Positions 11,901-24,394 of a DNA stretch of 64,000 nucleotides are shown one piece after another (within the stretch, counting starts at the first letter, position 1; every line of letters starts with the position of its first letter). This stretch comes from Chondrosia reniformis (taxonomy: Eukaryota > Porifera > Demospongiae > Chondrillida > Chondrillidae): positions 9,934,501 to 9,998,500 of the forward strand of contig OX359189.1 of the NCBI GenBank assembly GCA_947172415.1, read 5' to 3'. The notes beneath the pieces are model-generated. The model was not told the origin of the DNA and made no database searches. It saw only the letters and a list, made by a program, of their open reading frames with translations. The position numbers were made by a program, and so were the translations under genes.

Positions 11901-12772
11901 CGCTTTTGGATCAGACACTGAATTGATACTGACCAAACTTGTGCTTTTTGAAGTTACTACTGCATCAAATACGCCATCTTAATTTTGCTAATGTACCAAT
12001 TCTGTTTAGGACCTTTCTTGGAGCCATATATGTATTCCATTATTTATTAAATTTATTAACCTATATTAGATTACTATGATATATTGTTACTTGCTCTGTA
12101 TATAGCGCTTATATAGTATCATAGTTGAAATTCGTTCAATAGTGTTCATGATCATGCAGGGGTTGATTGATCTGATGAAACTTTGCATAATATTTCTATA
12201 TACTACATTAGTATCATACACAAACAATTTTACTAAAAATTAAAGGTATCCGGTCGTGTTCAGTAAGAAGTCAGTTTTGCAAGTTTAAGTTTATTATAAT
12301 CAGCTGTATTTTGCATATCAAAAAAGAGTTAACATTCAAATTGTTAAAACTGAGTATGTATATTAAATGAGGAAGTGTGACAAAAGACATTTGAAAACAA
12401 ACTGATAGAAAATGAAGTTGACAGTTAGCAGGAAGAACAGAATAATAACAATACACATTATTTACATATAAGAAAATATTACTAAGTATATAACCTAAAC
12501 ACGTAGAGTGCACATGATTAGAGCAGATGTACTGTTCTCATGGTAGTAGTCCATTAGAGAAGAAGCAAATTATATACATACAGAATTAAAATGCTAAAAT
12601 GTATATGTAGAGTGAACATGCAAAATTGTTGAAGTTGTGTTATAATATACTGTATATATGTATTGGACCACAACATATGATGAGAGCAATTGCAAATTGT
12701 AAAATATACAGAAATTACAAAATCAGAATGTTATAAAATTGGCTTCATTATAAATATCAACATTGTTTGTTG
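11901..12772. other. Intergenic region between genes B and C
   Basis: No gene is seen. The left part should hold the gene B promoter. The right part (about 12,366-12,772) resembles the 3-prime flanks of A, E, F and J, with shared text such as ctgatagaaaatgaagtt, and is probably the 3-prime untranslated region of gene C. Confidence 0.6.
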
Positions 12773-15700
12773 TTATAGGTTACTGTACTCTGTGGGTGTG
12801 GTCAGAGCACCATAAGCAGGGTTCTCCTCAATCACCACTCTGTCCCTCATCTCACACTCTTCATACACTGGACCCTGCACCTGACCAGTCAGACCAGGTG
12901 AGGAGAGGGGAGAGGAAACAGTTACATAAGAGGGGTTGGGCTGGAGGAGGTCAACTTCTTTAGAATCTACATCTTCATACACCACCTCTTTAGTCTGTTT
13001 TGTGCGAACTATTGGAGTACAGTGAATATATGATAGTGAAAATTAGTGTATTGGTTTAATTCCTCTTCCATATTTCTGGATAGTTACTAATGTAAGTTCA
13101 CAAACCTTTTTTAACTTTATTGTGTCCCATACATAGTCCAATAACTAGTATGACGATTAGTACTCCTCCAACTACAGCTCCAATAACACCACCAACTATG
13201 GCTGACAAGGACTGAACTGTGCATATAAAAATACTATTCATATCATAGCTTATATTGTTACTACAGAAAGCTCTTACGTACTTCAGTTGAAGCAAATATA
13301 CGTATATAAGTAACAATTATATGTAGTCAATGTGAAGCTTACTTGTTATAGTGAATATGTCAGATATTTCAGAAGTTGAATTTCCAAACTCATTCTCAAC
13401 TCTCACATAAACCCTGTACTGTCCAACTGGTAACTCTATATCTATCCTTCTCAATATCCCTTGACTTGGATCAGTAACTGGAACACTCTCCTCCACTTCT
13501 CCACTCTGTGCATTACCAACTGACTGATATCCAATATACAACCTCAGTTCTCCTCTAGTACCAGGATATTGGACTGTCACTGACACTGTTACAAGTGTAC
13601 CACTCACAGAATAGGTTGGTGTACTTGGCTGAGATGGAGCACCTGTAGATAACGTGGACATAGTTAATATACACTGTCAATTATAAGGTAGACATGCATT
13701 TGAATTTATTGAATTAATTTGACATTTGTGATTTCTATTCTTACTGTGTGTGCACATTTAAAACCTTCGTTACATACGGTATACAACTACTCATTGAAAT
13801 CATTAAGGTATATACTATATAACTCACCTATATACTATAATGATAACCTTACCTATTAAAGGTGCCGTAGTCACATTTCTCATTTCACTTCCAAACACAT
13901 TGGACACTGTAACTCTTATAGCATACTCAGTACCAGCTACCAGACCTTCTACATAGATAATGTCCATGTCTGTGATATTTTTAGTTAAACTTGCTTCACT
14001 AAAGTCTCCTCCACCAGTAGACACTTGTACTTGTATCTCAACAGGATTATTAGGATTCTGTAGTCCCAACTGTATACCAGCACAACATGTGTTGGGAGGT
14101 ATAGCAGAGAGGTCCAGTGGAGTTGAGGGAGAAGTGAAGTTTGGAGGAACTATAAAAATGCATAGTACGTACATGCAAACTTATAATTATATCTTTTTAC
14201 AGATGCATGCATTACATGCATAATCATTATGCATGAAATTAATTTCACACATTATATACATGAATAAAACACTATAATGTATATACATTAAATAATTACA
14301 CTTACAAGGTACAAAAAAGTTATACAAAAGTGGTTCACTCATTCCAATACTAGTTGTAGCTGTCAGTGAAGCTTGGAGGAACTATATTTCATACAATAAT
14401 ACAGATGCCATATATGGAGCTGTGTATTATGCAAAATTTTGTTTAACAAGAGAACTAAAAGGCCAGTACCAGGAGTGTACTCATAACCAGTTTCCATTGT
14501 ATATAATACATGGTATCTTACATGGTACAGTGAAATTTGATTGAAATGGTTCACTCATTCCAATACTATTCGTAGCAGTTATACTAGCACTGTAATACTC
14601 TCCTTTAGTTAAGTTGTCTACTGTTAAATTGTGAGTTATCAACTGAACTGAATGAATAACCGCTTGAGATATATAGGCATTTCCTGTAATTGAAATCTGT
14701 AAAATAATATTTGATACATGGAATTTCAAATCTTCTATACAGATATTACTACAATATAAACTCACCATATAACTTGTAACATTCTGTCCTCCATCAGTCA
14801 GTAGTACAACATCCACTGATAGAATAGTCAGTGAGAGTGCTTCAACTGATACACTCTCAATAATAGGAACTACATAACAGACAAATACTCATATACCTCA
14901 CTATACACTACATGGAACTACATCTCACATACCTGAGTCAGGTGTAGTAAAGGTACTGACTGCTGGAGGACTCACTCCATATTCATTCTCAGCTACTATT
15001 TCCACTCCATATTGAGTGCTGTGTTGAAGGTTAGTCAGTGACAGAGTAGTCACATCTGATGTAGTGAAGGAGAGAGTGACAGTGTTGTTTGTGATGTTGA
15101 TGGAGTACTTGAGTGGTTGATCAGTTCCTCCATTATCGGATGGTGGGATCCAACTGATAGTAGCCAAGAATGGACTTACATCTGATGAATACAATTGTCT
15201 TGGGGTAGTTGGAGGAGCTGGAAAGGAAGACATTCCATTATTTAAGTATCAAACCTATTCCACTGTTCCAACCACTAACCTACAACCATTAACTGTACAG
15301 TCACTGAGTCCCTCCAAACTCCATTGCTCACTTCACAACTGTAGTATCCTCTGTGGTTCCTAACTACTGAAGATACACTCAACAAATAACCAGTTGTAGT
15401 GACACTCTCCTCAGCTGCTCCAGTGTTGTTATAAGAGAAGGAGACAGTAGCTGGAGGATTGCCCTCATCAACTGGAGTGCAGTTCAAAGTGAATGGAGCA
15501 CCAGCATTTAGTGTAACACTCTGTTGAATATCACCAAGTACAGGAGGATCTGAATATATATGTAGCAATGTAAGGAACACTAATGTAACGTGCTATATAC
15601 ACTTTCTACGTTATAATAAAAACCCCTTATCACTTCTAACCTCACAGTATACATATCATACATGTAAGGAACACTATATAACACACACACATATATACTT

Positions 15701-16471
15701 TTATTAGATAACTAAACTGAGACACTCACAGTATACATTCAGTGTAAAGTTGGCAGATCCATTTCCAGCTACATTACTACTGAATATAGTGTATACTCCA
15801 GAATCACTTCTATTGACATTACTGATTGTTATACTGTTTGCAGTTACAGTAATTCTGCTACTATTAGAGATAATCTGACCATTCCTTCTCCAAGTGTAAC
15901 TGTCTGGTTGAGGGTCAGCACTGATAATATAGTTGTACATGAAGGTGTCTCCTTCAGTTGGAGTAGTGGACTGGACTGGTGGAGATGGAGTGTAGGAGGG
16001 AGGATCTGTAGAAAGATAGGTAAACAAGCTATATCGATATTATAGTCCACAAAGGGATTAACTCACTTGCTACGTTGAGAATAGCTTTCTTAGATGAAGT
16101 AGCAAGTGCGATATTTCTGCAGATAAGTGTTGTTCCACTTTGTTGTCTGGTGACTGGTCCGAAGCTGTAGATAACTACGTGATTAACTGTGTCTAATTCG
16201 GAAGGAACTAAGTCTGCTATCGTATTATTCCCTTTGACCTCAGACAGTCTAATCGCACCGAGAGGGTGTTCAGTGCTCCCTGGAGTGCAGTTCAGTCTTA
16301 GTGTACTACCTTCTACTACTAGTACTTCACCTTCCGGAGAGATGGAGATGGAATTGACTCCACCTGCGAGATGTGGAAGCGATACGTCTAGGTTGCGAAC
16401 TTATACGTATACAGTACATATATACCTGGAAAACTGCTTATTAATATCACAAAGAAATATACAACTTTCAT
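12773..16471 (-). CDS. Gene C: three Ig plus four FN3-like domains, type 1 tail, 806 aa
   Basis: Exons (minus): 16471-16426, 16387-16067, 16005-15730, 15549-15280, 15217-14933, 14869-14766, 14696-14522, 14149-13853, 13642-13343, 13216-13106, 13008-12773; sum 2,421 bases, in frame throughout. Signal peptide MKVVYFFVILISS; Ig1 to about 122, Ig2 to 214, Ig3 to 304, FN3a to 399, FN3b to 492, two extra beta-sandwich FN3-like domains to 591 and 691, membrane helix within 692-728, tail 729-806. The two extra domains are shared only with F and, more distantly, G. The tail holds VVYEDV (an ITIM match, VxYxxV), NPSYVTV, VYEECEM, NPAYGAL and a terminal TEYSNL. Phosphotyrosine signalling and NPxY-dependent trafficking are inferred from these motifs. 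Gene D starts 250 bases upstream. Confidence 0.88.
14306..14390 (-). pseudogene. Chimeric exon scar inside gene C
   Basis: Between the FN3b second exon and the first extra FN3-like exon lies a fusion. It joins an acceptor plus first bases like those of the extra FN3-like exon (atag, ttcctcca) to the last third of an FN3b exon (ATTSIGMSEP..FVPC) with its GTAAG donor. Spliced in phase 1 it hits a stop within about a dozen codons, so it is a recombination scar rather than a usable exon. Confidence 0.6.
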
Positions 16472-16720
16472 CACTTTCCTTAGAAGTTACTGTATTGACC
16501 AAATTGTGCTTTTAGAAGTTACTACATATAGGAAATACGCCATCTTCAAACCAAACCCACCTAGCTGTAAGAATAGCTGAGTTTTGCAGTGTTTAGTCTA
16601 CTAAAGGAACTTGCTAATTAAAAGCAAACACAAATTGAAATTGAAACTGTACATGTTTATATAGAACACAGAACATATATAAATGGAATACACAAGAAAA
16701 CAAGTTCGTATAATTGGAGC

Positions 16721-18113
16721 TCAAGGAGGAGGTTCATAAACAATGGTGTTTCCTTTTTTGTCAGCCATCTTATCCCCAGGTCCTTCCTTCTCAGTTACTT
16801 GAGATGGTACAGCATAAGAAGGATTATGTTGGATTTGAACAACATCCTTTATCTCACACTCTTCATATGTAAGATTAACAGGAGCAGAACTAGACTTGCT
16901 GGAAGGTACATCTGTGAAGAGTAAATATGCACGTATGTATACCATTCATCTCATACTTAGAGAGGTAGATTTGTAGGAGATATCTGTAGAGTGTGTACAT
17001 AAAGAGCATACAACGTTGCATGCACATGGTAGGGGCCATAGCAGCATTGTACCAGTAGACTATAGAGATGTACGTATCTACTATGTAAGTTCTCTCTAAT
17101 GTATTATAATATATAATATTAATACTATATACTTCTTTGGTTTTGTGTCATACAACACAAGGTAGTATATATATTATTTAGCAAAATATACCTTCTTATG
17201 TAAATTATTTTAAAACTTATTTCTTTATAAACAAGTTTCATTATTAATGACATGTCTAATGTACAACTCACGTTTAGCGCCACAAAGATGTCTGTGATGG
17301 CAGACAAATATGAAAACAGAAATAATTATAAGAATTCCCAGGATCACTCCAATTGTTAATCCACCAAATGATCCAGTCACTGTACCAGTTATTGAGATGG
17401 TTGTCGGACAGGTACACGGAGGGGAAGTCCCTGCAGTATTTAAATGTTCACACTGTACTTGTTTTAAATGGTGCACTTACACCAACACTGTTTGTAGCAG
17501 TTACAATAGTGCTATAATTCTCTCCTTCAAGTAAGTTGTGTACATTCAAAATATAAGGTGTTAACTTTGTTGACATCTGGAAAGTGTAATTGCATCCAGT
17601 AATTGTAATCTAATTTTGAATGCAAATGAACAAGACAGTGAAATATTAAATTCTCAATTACATCTATCTATTTATATGTATGCATTTACGTTGGTTGGAT
17701 TTTATGGATGAGAGAAATGATCAAATTAATCATAATAAGGTGTCTAGCAAGCAATATGAGTGTAACTCACAGTATAATTATCCACATTCTGTCCTCCATC
17801 AGTCAGTAGTACAACATCCACTGATAGAATAGTCAGTGAGAGTGCTTCAACTGATACACTCTCAATAATAGGAATTACATAACAGACAAATACTCATATA
17901 TCTCACTATACACTACATGGAACTACATCTCACATACCTGAGTCAGGTGTAGTAAAGGTACTGGCTGCTGAAGGACTCACTCCATATTCATTCTCAGCTA
18001 CTACTCTTACACTATACATTGAACTGTGCCATATTTCATCCGTTAAGGTCAAATGAGTTGAAGTTGTACTGAAGGGCAAGTTGACAGTGTCATTTATCAC
18101 TCTGACAGTGTAG
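16721..18113 (-). pseudogene. Gene D: 5-prime-truncated receptor with type 2 tail
   Basis: Remaining exons (minus): partial FN3a about 18113-17938, FN3b 17874-17771 and about 17610-17459, TM 17430-17272, tail 16911-16721. Homology to gene B stops abruptly near 18,113 inside FN3a, and no Ig exon lies upstream. The acceptor before the first FN3b exon is AA instead of AG; at 17,875 the plus strand has t where all relatives have c. The intron before the TM exon has shrunk to 28 bases (17,431-17,458), too short for normal splicing, and reading through it meets TGA. The tail frame is still open (TYEECEI, HNPSYAVP, IVYEPP). Three lesions make this a decaying copy of a B-like gene. Confidence 0.82.
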
Positions 18114-19434
18114 CTTGTTTATCAACTTCATAAATCAGTTGACATGAAACTGCTATAAATGATCTCATCATACAACACACCACTTTCTGGAGGCTCAATT
18201 AGGAATGCAGTATTTATAGGTTGAGGTGGGTCTGGAGTTGTACTATTCATGGTTTGTGTTGTTAGATGTCTTCAAAAGTTTAATGTTTTGTACCCATTAT
18301 ATTGGTATTAGTAGCACTGGTCAACTTCGAATTCCATGCACCACTGGTAATGTCCAAGTCAGGCATATGCTTCTAGCTACCAAGCTTCTGTCCTGTATGG
18401 GGATACACATATATATTATTTGACCACATGTACAGTATAGACTTAGACTGGCCACACATATTACAAGCCATTGCCATATACTATTGGTACATTTACCATG
18501 CAATTGATAGTTCCCATTCAAAACCCTGAATGCAATAATCATATTCAACCTTTTCATCAGCCAAAGAAAGAGTAGAGAATACAAAGGTCATTTTCAGATT
18601 TCTTCTTACCACATATAACAGGAACATTAATTCCTTTCTTACGTATATAGATCTAAGGCAATCTTAAAGCTTCAATATTGAAATCAGATTTTACCCTCTC
18701 ATGAGCTAAGAGCACAAAAGAGCTAATGGATGGAACCATCAGGGATTAGTAGGTAAAATGCAGAAATATAATATATATTATACTCGAATAAACAACTGAA
18801 TTGACTGTTTATCATAGTCAGACAACACCAACTTTACTATAAACAAGTAGTCGTGTTTTGCATATCAGAAAAGAGTTAAGTTCACATTCAAATTGTTTAA
18901 ACTGAAAGAATATTAAATGAGGAAGTGTAACAAAAGACATTTGAAAACAAGCTGATAGAAAATGAAGTTAGTTAACAGTTAACAGTATTAAGGAAGTCAC
19001 TTACAGTAGGAATAATAACAATACACAACATTCCTATTTACATATATACATGTAGACAAGGAAATTTTATGCAATATATATATATGTACATATACAGTAC
19101 GTAATATACTGTATAATACATATTGGACTAAACACGAAGAATGATGAGAGCCATTGTAATCTAGTCTGCTGTGAAAGATACAGAAAGTAATAGAGTAGAG
19201 GTTTATCACTATGTTGAGTATATGGCGGTTAATTATTGAGCTTGCTATAGCGTTATGAAACAAGAATTTCAAGATATTTTTAAACTGATGAAGGTCCACA
19301 GACTGAAACGTCTTGAAATTCTTGTTTCATAACGCTATGGCAAGTTCAATAATAAACCGCCAGATACAGAAATTATACAAAAAATCAGAATGTTATAAAA
19401 ATGGCTTCATTATAAATATTGAACATCTTTGTTG
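18114..19434. other. Intergenic region between genes D and E with a hairpin element
   Basis: Upstream of the gene D breakpoint the sequence matches no other receptor. Short open frames at 18,226-18,584 have no recognisable content. From about 18,900 the sequence resembles the 3-prime flanks of A, C, F and J, so it is probably the gene E 3-prime untranslated region, interrupted by the hairpin at 19,224-19,361. Confidence 0.55.
19224..19361. repeat. Long inverted repeat (hairpin element)
   Basis: Arms of about 50 bases (ggcggtt..ttattgagcttgc and its complement ending at 19,361) enclose a loop of about 35 bases. The related 3-prime flanks of A, C, F and J lack it, so it looks like an insertion, possibly a MITE. 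Confidence 0.8.
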
Positions 19435-22400
19435 TTATAGGTTACTGTATTCTGTGGGTTTGGTCAGAGCACCATAAGCAGGGTTCTCCTCAATCACCAC
19501 TCTGTCCCTCATCTCACACTCTTCATACACTGGACCCTGCACCTGACCAGGCAGACCAGGTGAGGAGAGGGGAGAGGAAACAGTTACATAAGAGGGGTTG
19601 GGCTGGAGGAGGTCAACCTCTTTAGAATCTACATCTTCATACACCACCTCTTTAGTCTGTTTTGTGTGACCTATTAGAGTACAGTAAATATATGGTAAAT
19701 GCAATGAATATAGTATATATGTATGAACATAATTTTACAAATACATAAATTAACATCATGTATGTATGTACGTACGTATGTACACTGTATTGGTTAAGAA
19801 AATGTCTGCCTTTAAAGCATCACAAACCTTGAGATCTAGTCTTATGTCTCCAATACAGTCCAATAAGCAGTATAAATGTGGTAGTGAATACAATTAAAAG
19901 AATAGTTCCTATAACTCCTCCAACTACAGCAACTACAGCTGGTATGTAGCCTTCAGTTGCAGGTATAGCTATATACAGCAGAATTGGACAATTATGATTA
20001 CATGAGAACAAAGAAATGCATGTTTGGCTTAATGGTATGGCTAAATACAACAGCAGAAACTAAAATGGAAATGGATTCACAAATTTCATACAAGAGATCC
20101 CATGGTTTCTTATTAGACATGTTATTCAAGTAAAAAGACAGTTATAGACTGCAATAAACTGCAAATTAAAATAGGGAGACACATCAAAATTAAAATAAAA
20201 ATTGTAGTATATATTGTAAATTCAGTATTGAGAGCACTGCCATGATGTTTATATTCATCAAATGTCTTTCTTTTCGAAATCGTCTTGTAAAGGATTCTCA
20301 TGAGAACCATAGAACTCCAACATTGAGTAGCCATTTTTCCAGTTAGGTTCCGTAGCATGTGTTAAAGGCAAAATTAACACGTAGCACACCAGACGATTAT
20401 GCTTGTATTTCTGAAACGAATTGCAAAGATATTAAAGCATTTAATTATAAGGTATCATAATTTTGAGTTATTGTTCATCTCAGTCACACTTTCTGGATAA
20501 ATCATATGAGGAGCATCACAAAGGACTTGATAATTTGATGGGGCACAAACTGTAAACCGAATTGAAGGGAGGGGCACGTGCTATGTGTACATATAATACT
20601 AAGTCTTACTATAGGAATATTTTAAATGAGTTCCTTACATGATACAATTAATTTTGATTCAACTGGAACACTCCTGCCAATACTGTTTGTAGCAGTTACT
20701 GTAATTGTGTAACTCATTCCTTTAGTTAACTCATTTACTGTCAAAACATATGAGGTTGTGTTTGGCTGGGCTAAAATTGTGTTAATACTGTTGAAAATTG
20801 TGACCTGTAAATATGCAAATATTCACATGTAAATAAGCAACCATTTCAACTGAATACATGGGTGCAAAAATGTGTTACAGTTAAGTGATGTTTGAAAATC
20901 TTACACTCACAGTATAATTATCAACATTCTGTCCTCCGTCAGTCAGTAGTACAACATCCACTGATAGAATAGTCAGTGAGAGTGCTTCAACTGATACACT
21001 CTCAATAATAGGAACTACATAACAGACAAATACTCATATACCTCACTATACACTACATGCAACTACATCTCACATACTTGAGTCAGGTGTAGTAAAGGTA
21101 CTGGCTGCTGGAGGACTCACTCCATATTCATTCTCAGCTACTATTTCCACTCCATATTGAGTGCTGTGTTGAAGGTTAGTCAGTGACAGAGTAGTCACAT
21201 CTGATGTAGTGAAGGAGAGAGTGACAGTGTTGTTTGTGATGTTGATGGAGTACTTGAGTGGTTGATCAGTTCCTCCATTATCGGAAGGTGGGCTCCAACT
21301 GATAGTAGCAGTGAATGGACTAACATCTGATGAATTCAATTGTCTTGGAGCAGTTGGAGGAGCTGTAAAGGAGACATTACGTAATTTAAGTATCATTCTA
21401 TTCTACTGTTCCAACCACTAACCTCTAACCATCAACTGTACAGTCACTGAATGCCTCCCAACTTCATTGCTCACTTCACAACTGTAGTATCCTCTGTGGT
21501 TCCTAACTACTGAAGATACACTCAACACATAACCAGTTGTAGTGACACTCTCCTCAGCTGCTCCAGTGTTGTTGTAAGAGAAGGAGACAGTAGCTGGAGG
21601 ATTGCTTTCTAGCGGAGTGCAATTCAAAGTGAATGGAGTACCAGCATTTAGTGTAACACTCTGTTGAATATCACCAAGTACAGGAGGATCTGAATGTAAG
21701 GAACACTATATAACACATGTATACACTTTTATGTTATAACTAAACTGAGACACTCACAGTATACATTCAGTGTAAAGTTGGCAGATCCACTTCCAACTAC
21801 ATTACTACTGAATATAGTGTACACTCCAGAATCACTCTTATTGACATCAGTGATTGTTATACTGTTTACAGCTACAGTAATTCTGCTACTATTAGAGATA
21901 ATCTGACTATTCCTTCTCCAAGTGTAACTGTCTGGTTGAGGGTCAGCACTGATAATATAGCTGTACATGAAGGTCTCTCCTTCAGTTGGAGTAGTGGACT
22001 GGACTGGTGGGGATGGAGTGTAGGAGGGAGGATCTATAGAAAGATATGTAAACAAGATATATCAATATTATAGTCCACAATGGGAATAACTCACTTGCTA
22101 CGTTGAGAATAGCTTTCTTAGATGAAGTAGCGAGTACGATATTTCTACAGATAAGTGTTGTTCCACTTTGTTGTCTGGTGACTGGTCCGAAGCTGTAGAT
22201 AACTACGTGATTAACTGTGTCTAATTCGGAAGGGACTTGCAAGTCTACTAGACTATCACCCTCCTGGACCTCGTATAGTCTAATCGCAAGAAGAGGATCT
22301 TCAGTGCTCTCTGGAGTGCAGGTAAGTCTTAGTGTACTACCTTCTACTACTAGTACTTCACCTTGCGGAGAAATGGAGATGGAATTGACTCCACCTGTGA

Positions 22401-22503
22401 GATGTAGAAGCAGGACTAATCTTAATCTGATAGGAATTAGATACTACTTATACATACCTGGAAAACTGCTTAATAATATCGAAATGAAATAAACGACTTT
22501 CAT
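19435..22503 (-). CDS. Gene E: Ig-Ig-Ig-FN3-FN3-TM receptor, type 1 tail, 613 aa
   Basis: Exons (minus): 22503-22458, 22415-22095, 22033-21758, 21689-21423, 21362-21078, 21014-20911, 20804-20639, 19968-19828, 19670-19435; sum 1,842 bases, in frame. Signal peptide MKVVYFISILLSS; Ig1 to about 122, Ig2 to 214, Ig3 to 303, FN3a to 398, FN3b to 488, membrane helix within 489-535, tail 536-613. The Ig1 acceptor must be the attag at about 22,416; the more obvious cag upstream would give an early stop. FN3a uses a GACTCAA|GTATG donor, slightly different from relatives. The tail has VVYEDV, NPSYVTV, VYEECEM, NPAYGAL and terminal TEYSNL. The ectodomain is closest to B and C, while its second FN3b exon is distinct. 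Confidence 0.88.
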
Positions 22504-24250
22504 CGCTTTTGGATCAGAGGCCTTAGAAACTGAACTTAATTGTACTGACCAAATTAGTGCTTTTTTGAAGTTTTGATGCTACCACGCCATCTTAATTATG
22601 CTAATTATGCTAATATGCCCATTGTGATTCATGATCATTATTGTTAACTTTCTTATCATACACAAATAAAAAGGTGTAGTTGTGTTCAGTCTTTGTTAAG
22701 TTTAATTATAAGCAATGTGAATGTTATATGTTGTTATATATTTAAGAGTGTGTATAGCTGATTATGATAAATTTTGTTATTGAGTTACAGTTAGACAATC
22801 CATATGGTTCTTATACTGAATAAAGTACATATCATGCAGCCTTCACTACATGTCAGTACAGTTGTACTTGACCAATGGCAGAACTCTGTAGCAGTCAATA
22901 GTTCAACATATGTATGGCTTCTCTCCTACTTCAAAGTTGTGGTGATGGACTGAGTGTCGGGTACAGGTCGAGCTTGTCCTTCTGAAAGTGTGTTTTCCTT
23001 TTTAACTGTTATTTTCTGTATGCTAATTGTTATGAGGTTGTTTTCAGTATATTGTGATATTGATAAGTCTTCATTAACAACGGATACATTACTTGCATGA
23101 ATTACCTTGCTATCATAAGTACCATTTATAAACATACTTTATGATCCATTACATACTGAAATGTGTGAATACAATATTAGTGCTTGGCCAATGTATTAAG
23201 ATTACAAAACTTAAAAATGGCTGTTTAAGGATGTAATTAGATAAAAACATGTTTATTATAAAGTTCTATATCTCTAAAATCAGGCTGCATATTTTAATAA
23301 CACTCATTAAGGTCTAATATACGTACGTACATATAATGAAAATGTAATTGTTGGTAATGTAGTTTCTGTCCTTTTTAAACCATTACATACTGAAATGTGT
23401 GAATACAGCACAGGAATAGAGACTCCAGTTATTAAGTATATGTTTAATGTGTTAGAAGAAGGATTTCCTTAATCTAGCTCAACCTTTTAGATGGGTCACC
23501 TTGGAATACTAAGAGACTAACTTTGCTTAAACTTCGCTTGACTAGACTAAACTTCGCCTGACTAGACTAAACTTCGCCTGACTAGGCAATCTAAATTCTT
23601 AAAGATATCCTAAGTGTACACAGCATTAGTGCTTGGCCAATGTTTAAAAATGGCTGTCTTAGGGTGGTGGTAGGTATGTATTGTAAAAACATGTTTATTG
23701 ATAGCAGATATAAAGTTCTATATCTCTGAAATGAGGCTGCATGTTTTAATAACACTCATTAAGGGTCTAATATACGTATAATGAAAATGTAATTGTGGGT
23801 AATCTAGTTTCTGTCCTTGACTGTCACGCATTGTTAAGTAACTTTACAATGTTGTAATTACTGTTTTTTAAGATTCTTTTTCCTCCAAACAGACCAGTTA
23901 CAAACATGAGCATCACTCCAATATATTGCATAATACAAGCTGAGATTGAGTAATGCTTTATCTTTTCTTTATCTTTTACCCCTTTGGTCTGGACATATAT
24001 TTCTGGAATTTTATCCGTCATTAGTTGTATGTAGTCTTTCCATAGTCCTCTGAAGGACCTTACACATGTCTCGGGAAAGGAAATGTGTACAGACATATCT
24101 GTCTAAAACTGGAGAGTCTTCTCATTCTCCATATGTCACCTCCTCCATAAGTAACATCAGTAAACTTGGTCCATTAAACAAGTAACTGTATGTAAACTCA
24201 ATGTATCTTTCAATGTCCCATTTTACCCTCTCCCTCCTCCCCCCATACAG
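22504..24250. other. Gene-poor region with a local duplication
   Basis: No receptor exon is seen. About 23,179-23,372 and 23,627-23,818 are diverged tandem copies of the same roughly 190-base text (agtgcttggccaatgt ... tagtttctgtcctt). A 20-base unit (actaaacttcgcctgactag) is repeated about three times near 23,525-23,585. Minus-strand frames at 22,926-23,135 and 23,824-24,096 are unrecognised; the latter contains a hydrophobic stretch, but there is no supporting splice context. Confidence 0.6.
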
Positions 24251-24394
24251 GGGTTGATGTATGCTGATTTAGACTTTTCAAGGAATGAGATGCAGAAGGC
24301 ACAGAGAGAGACTAAGCAACCGGAACCGGCCACCATCTACGCAGAAGTGACGGTAGCCAACACGGAGGATGTCTCCCCAACGACACGTATCTGA
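24251..24394 (+). pseudogene. Orphan cytoplasmic exon with ITIM and ITSM (type 3 tail)
   Basis: After a pyrimidine-rich acceptor (ccccatacag) a 144-base phase-0 frame reads GLMYADLDF, later ATIYAEVTVAN, then a stop. It is the counterpart of the last exon of gene I (GLVYADLAF ... VIYSEVRVAN). LMYADL fits the ITIM (I/V/L/S-x-Y-x-x-L/V/I) and TIYAEV fits the ITSM (TxYxxV/I), with 26 residues between the tyrosines. I find no TM or Ig exon upstream on the plus strand between here and gene E at 22,503. It is therefore probably a stranded exon of a lost gene, although its frame and acceptor are intact. A distant or alternatively spliced partner cannot be excluded. Confidence 0.7.

Noticed and set aside
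23824..24096. Minus-strand 90-codon frame with a hydrophobic stretch
   Set aside because: No homologue in the window, no recognisable family, no convincing neighbouring exon. Kept only as a note.
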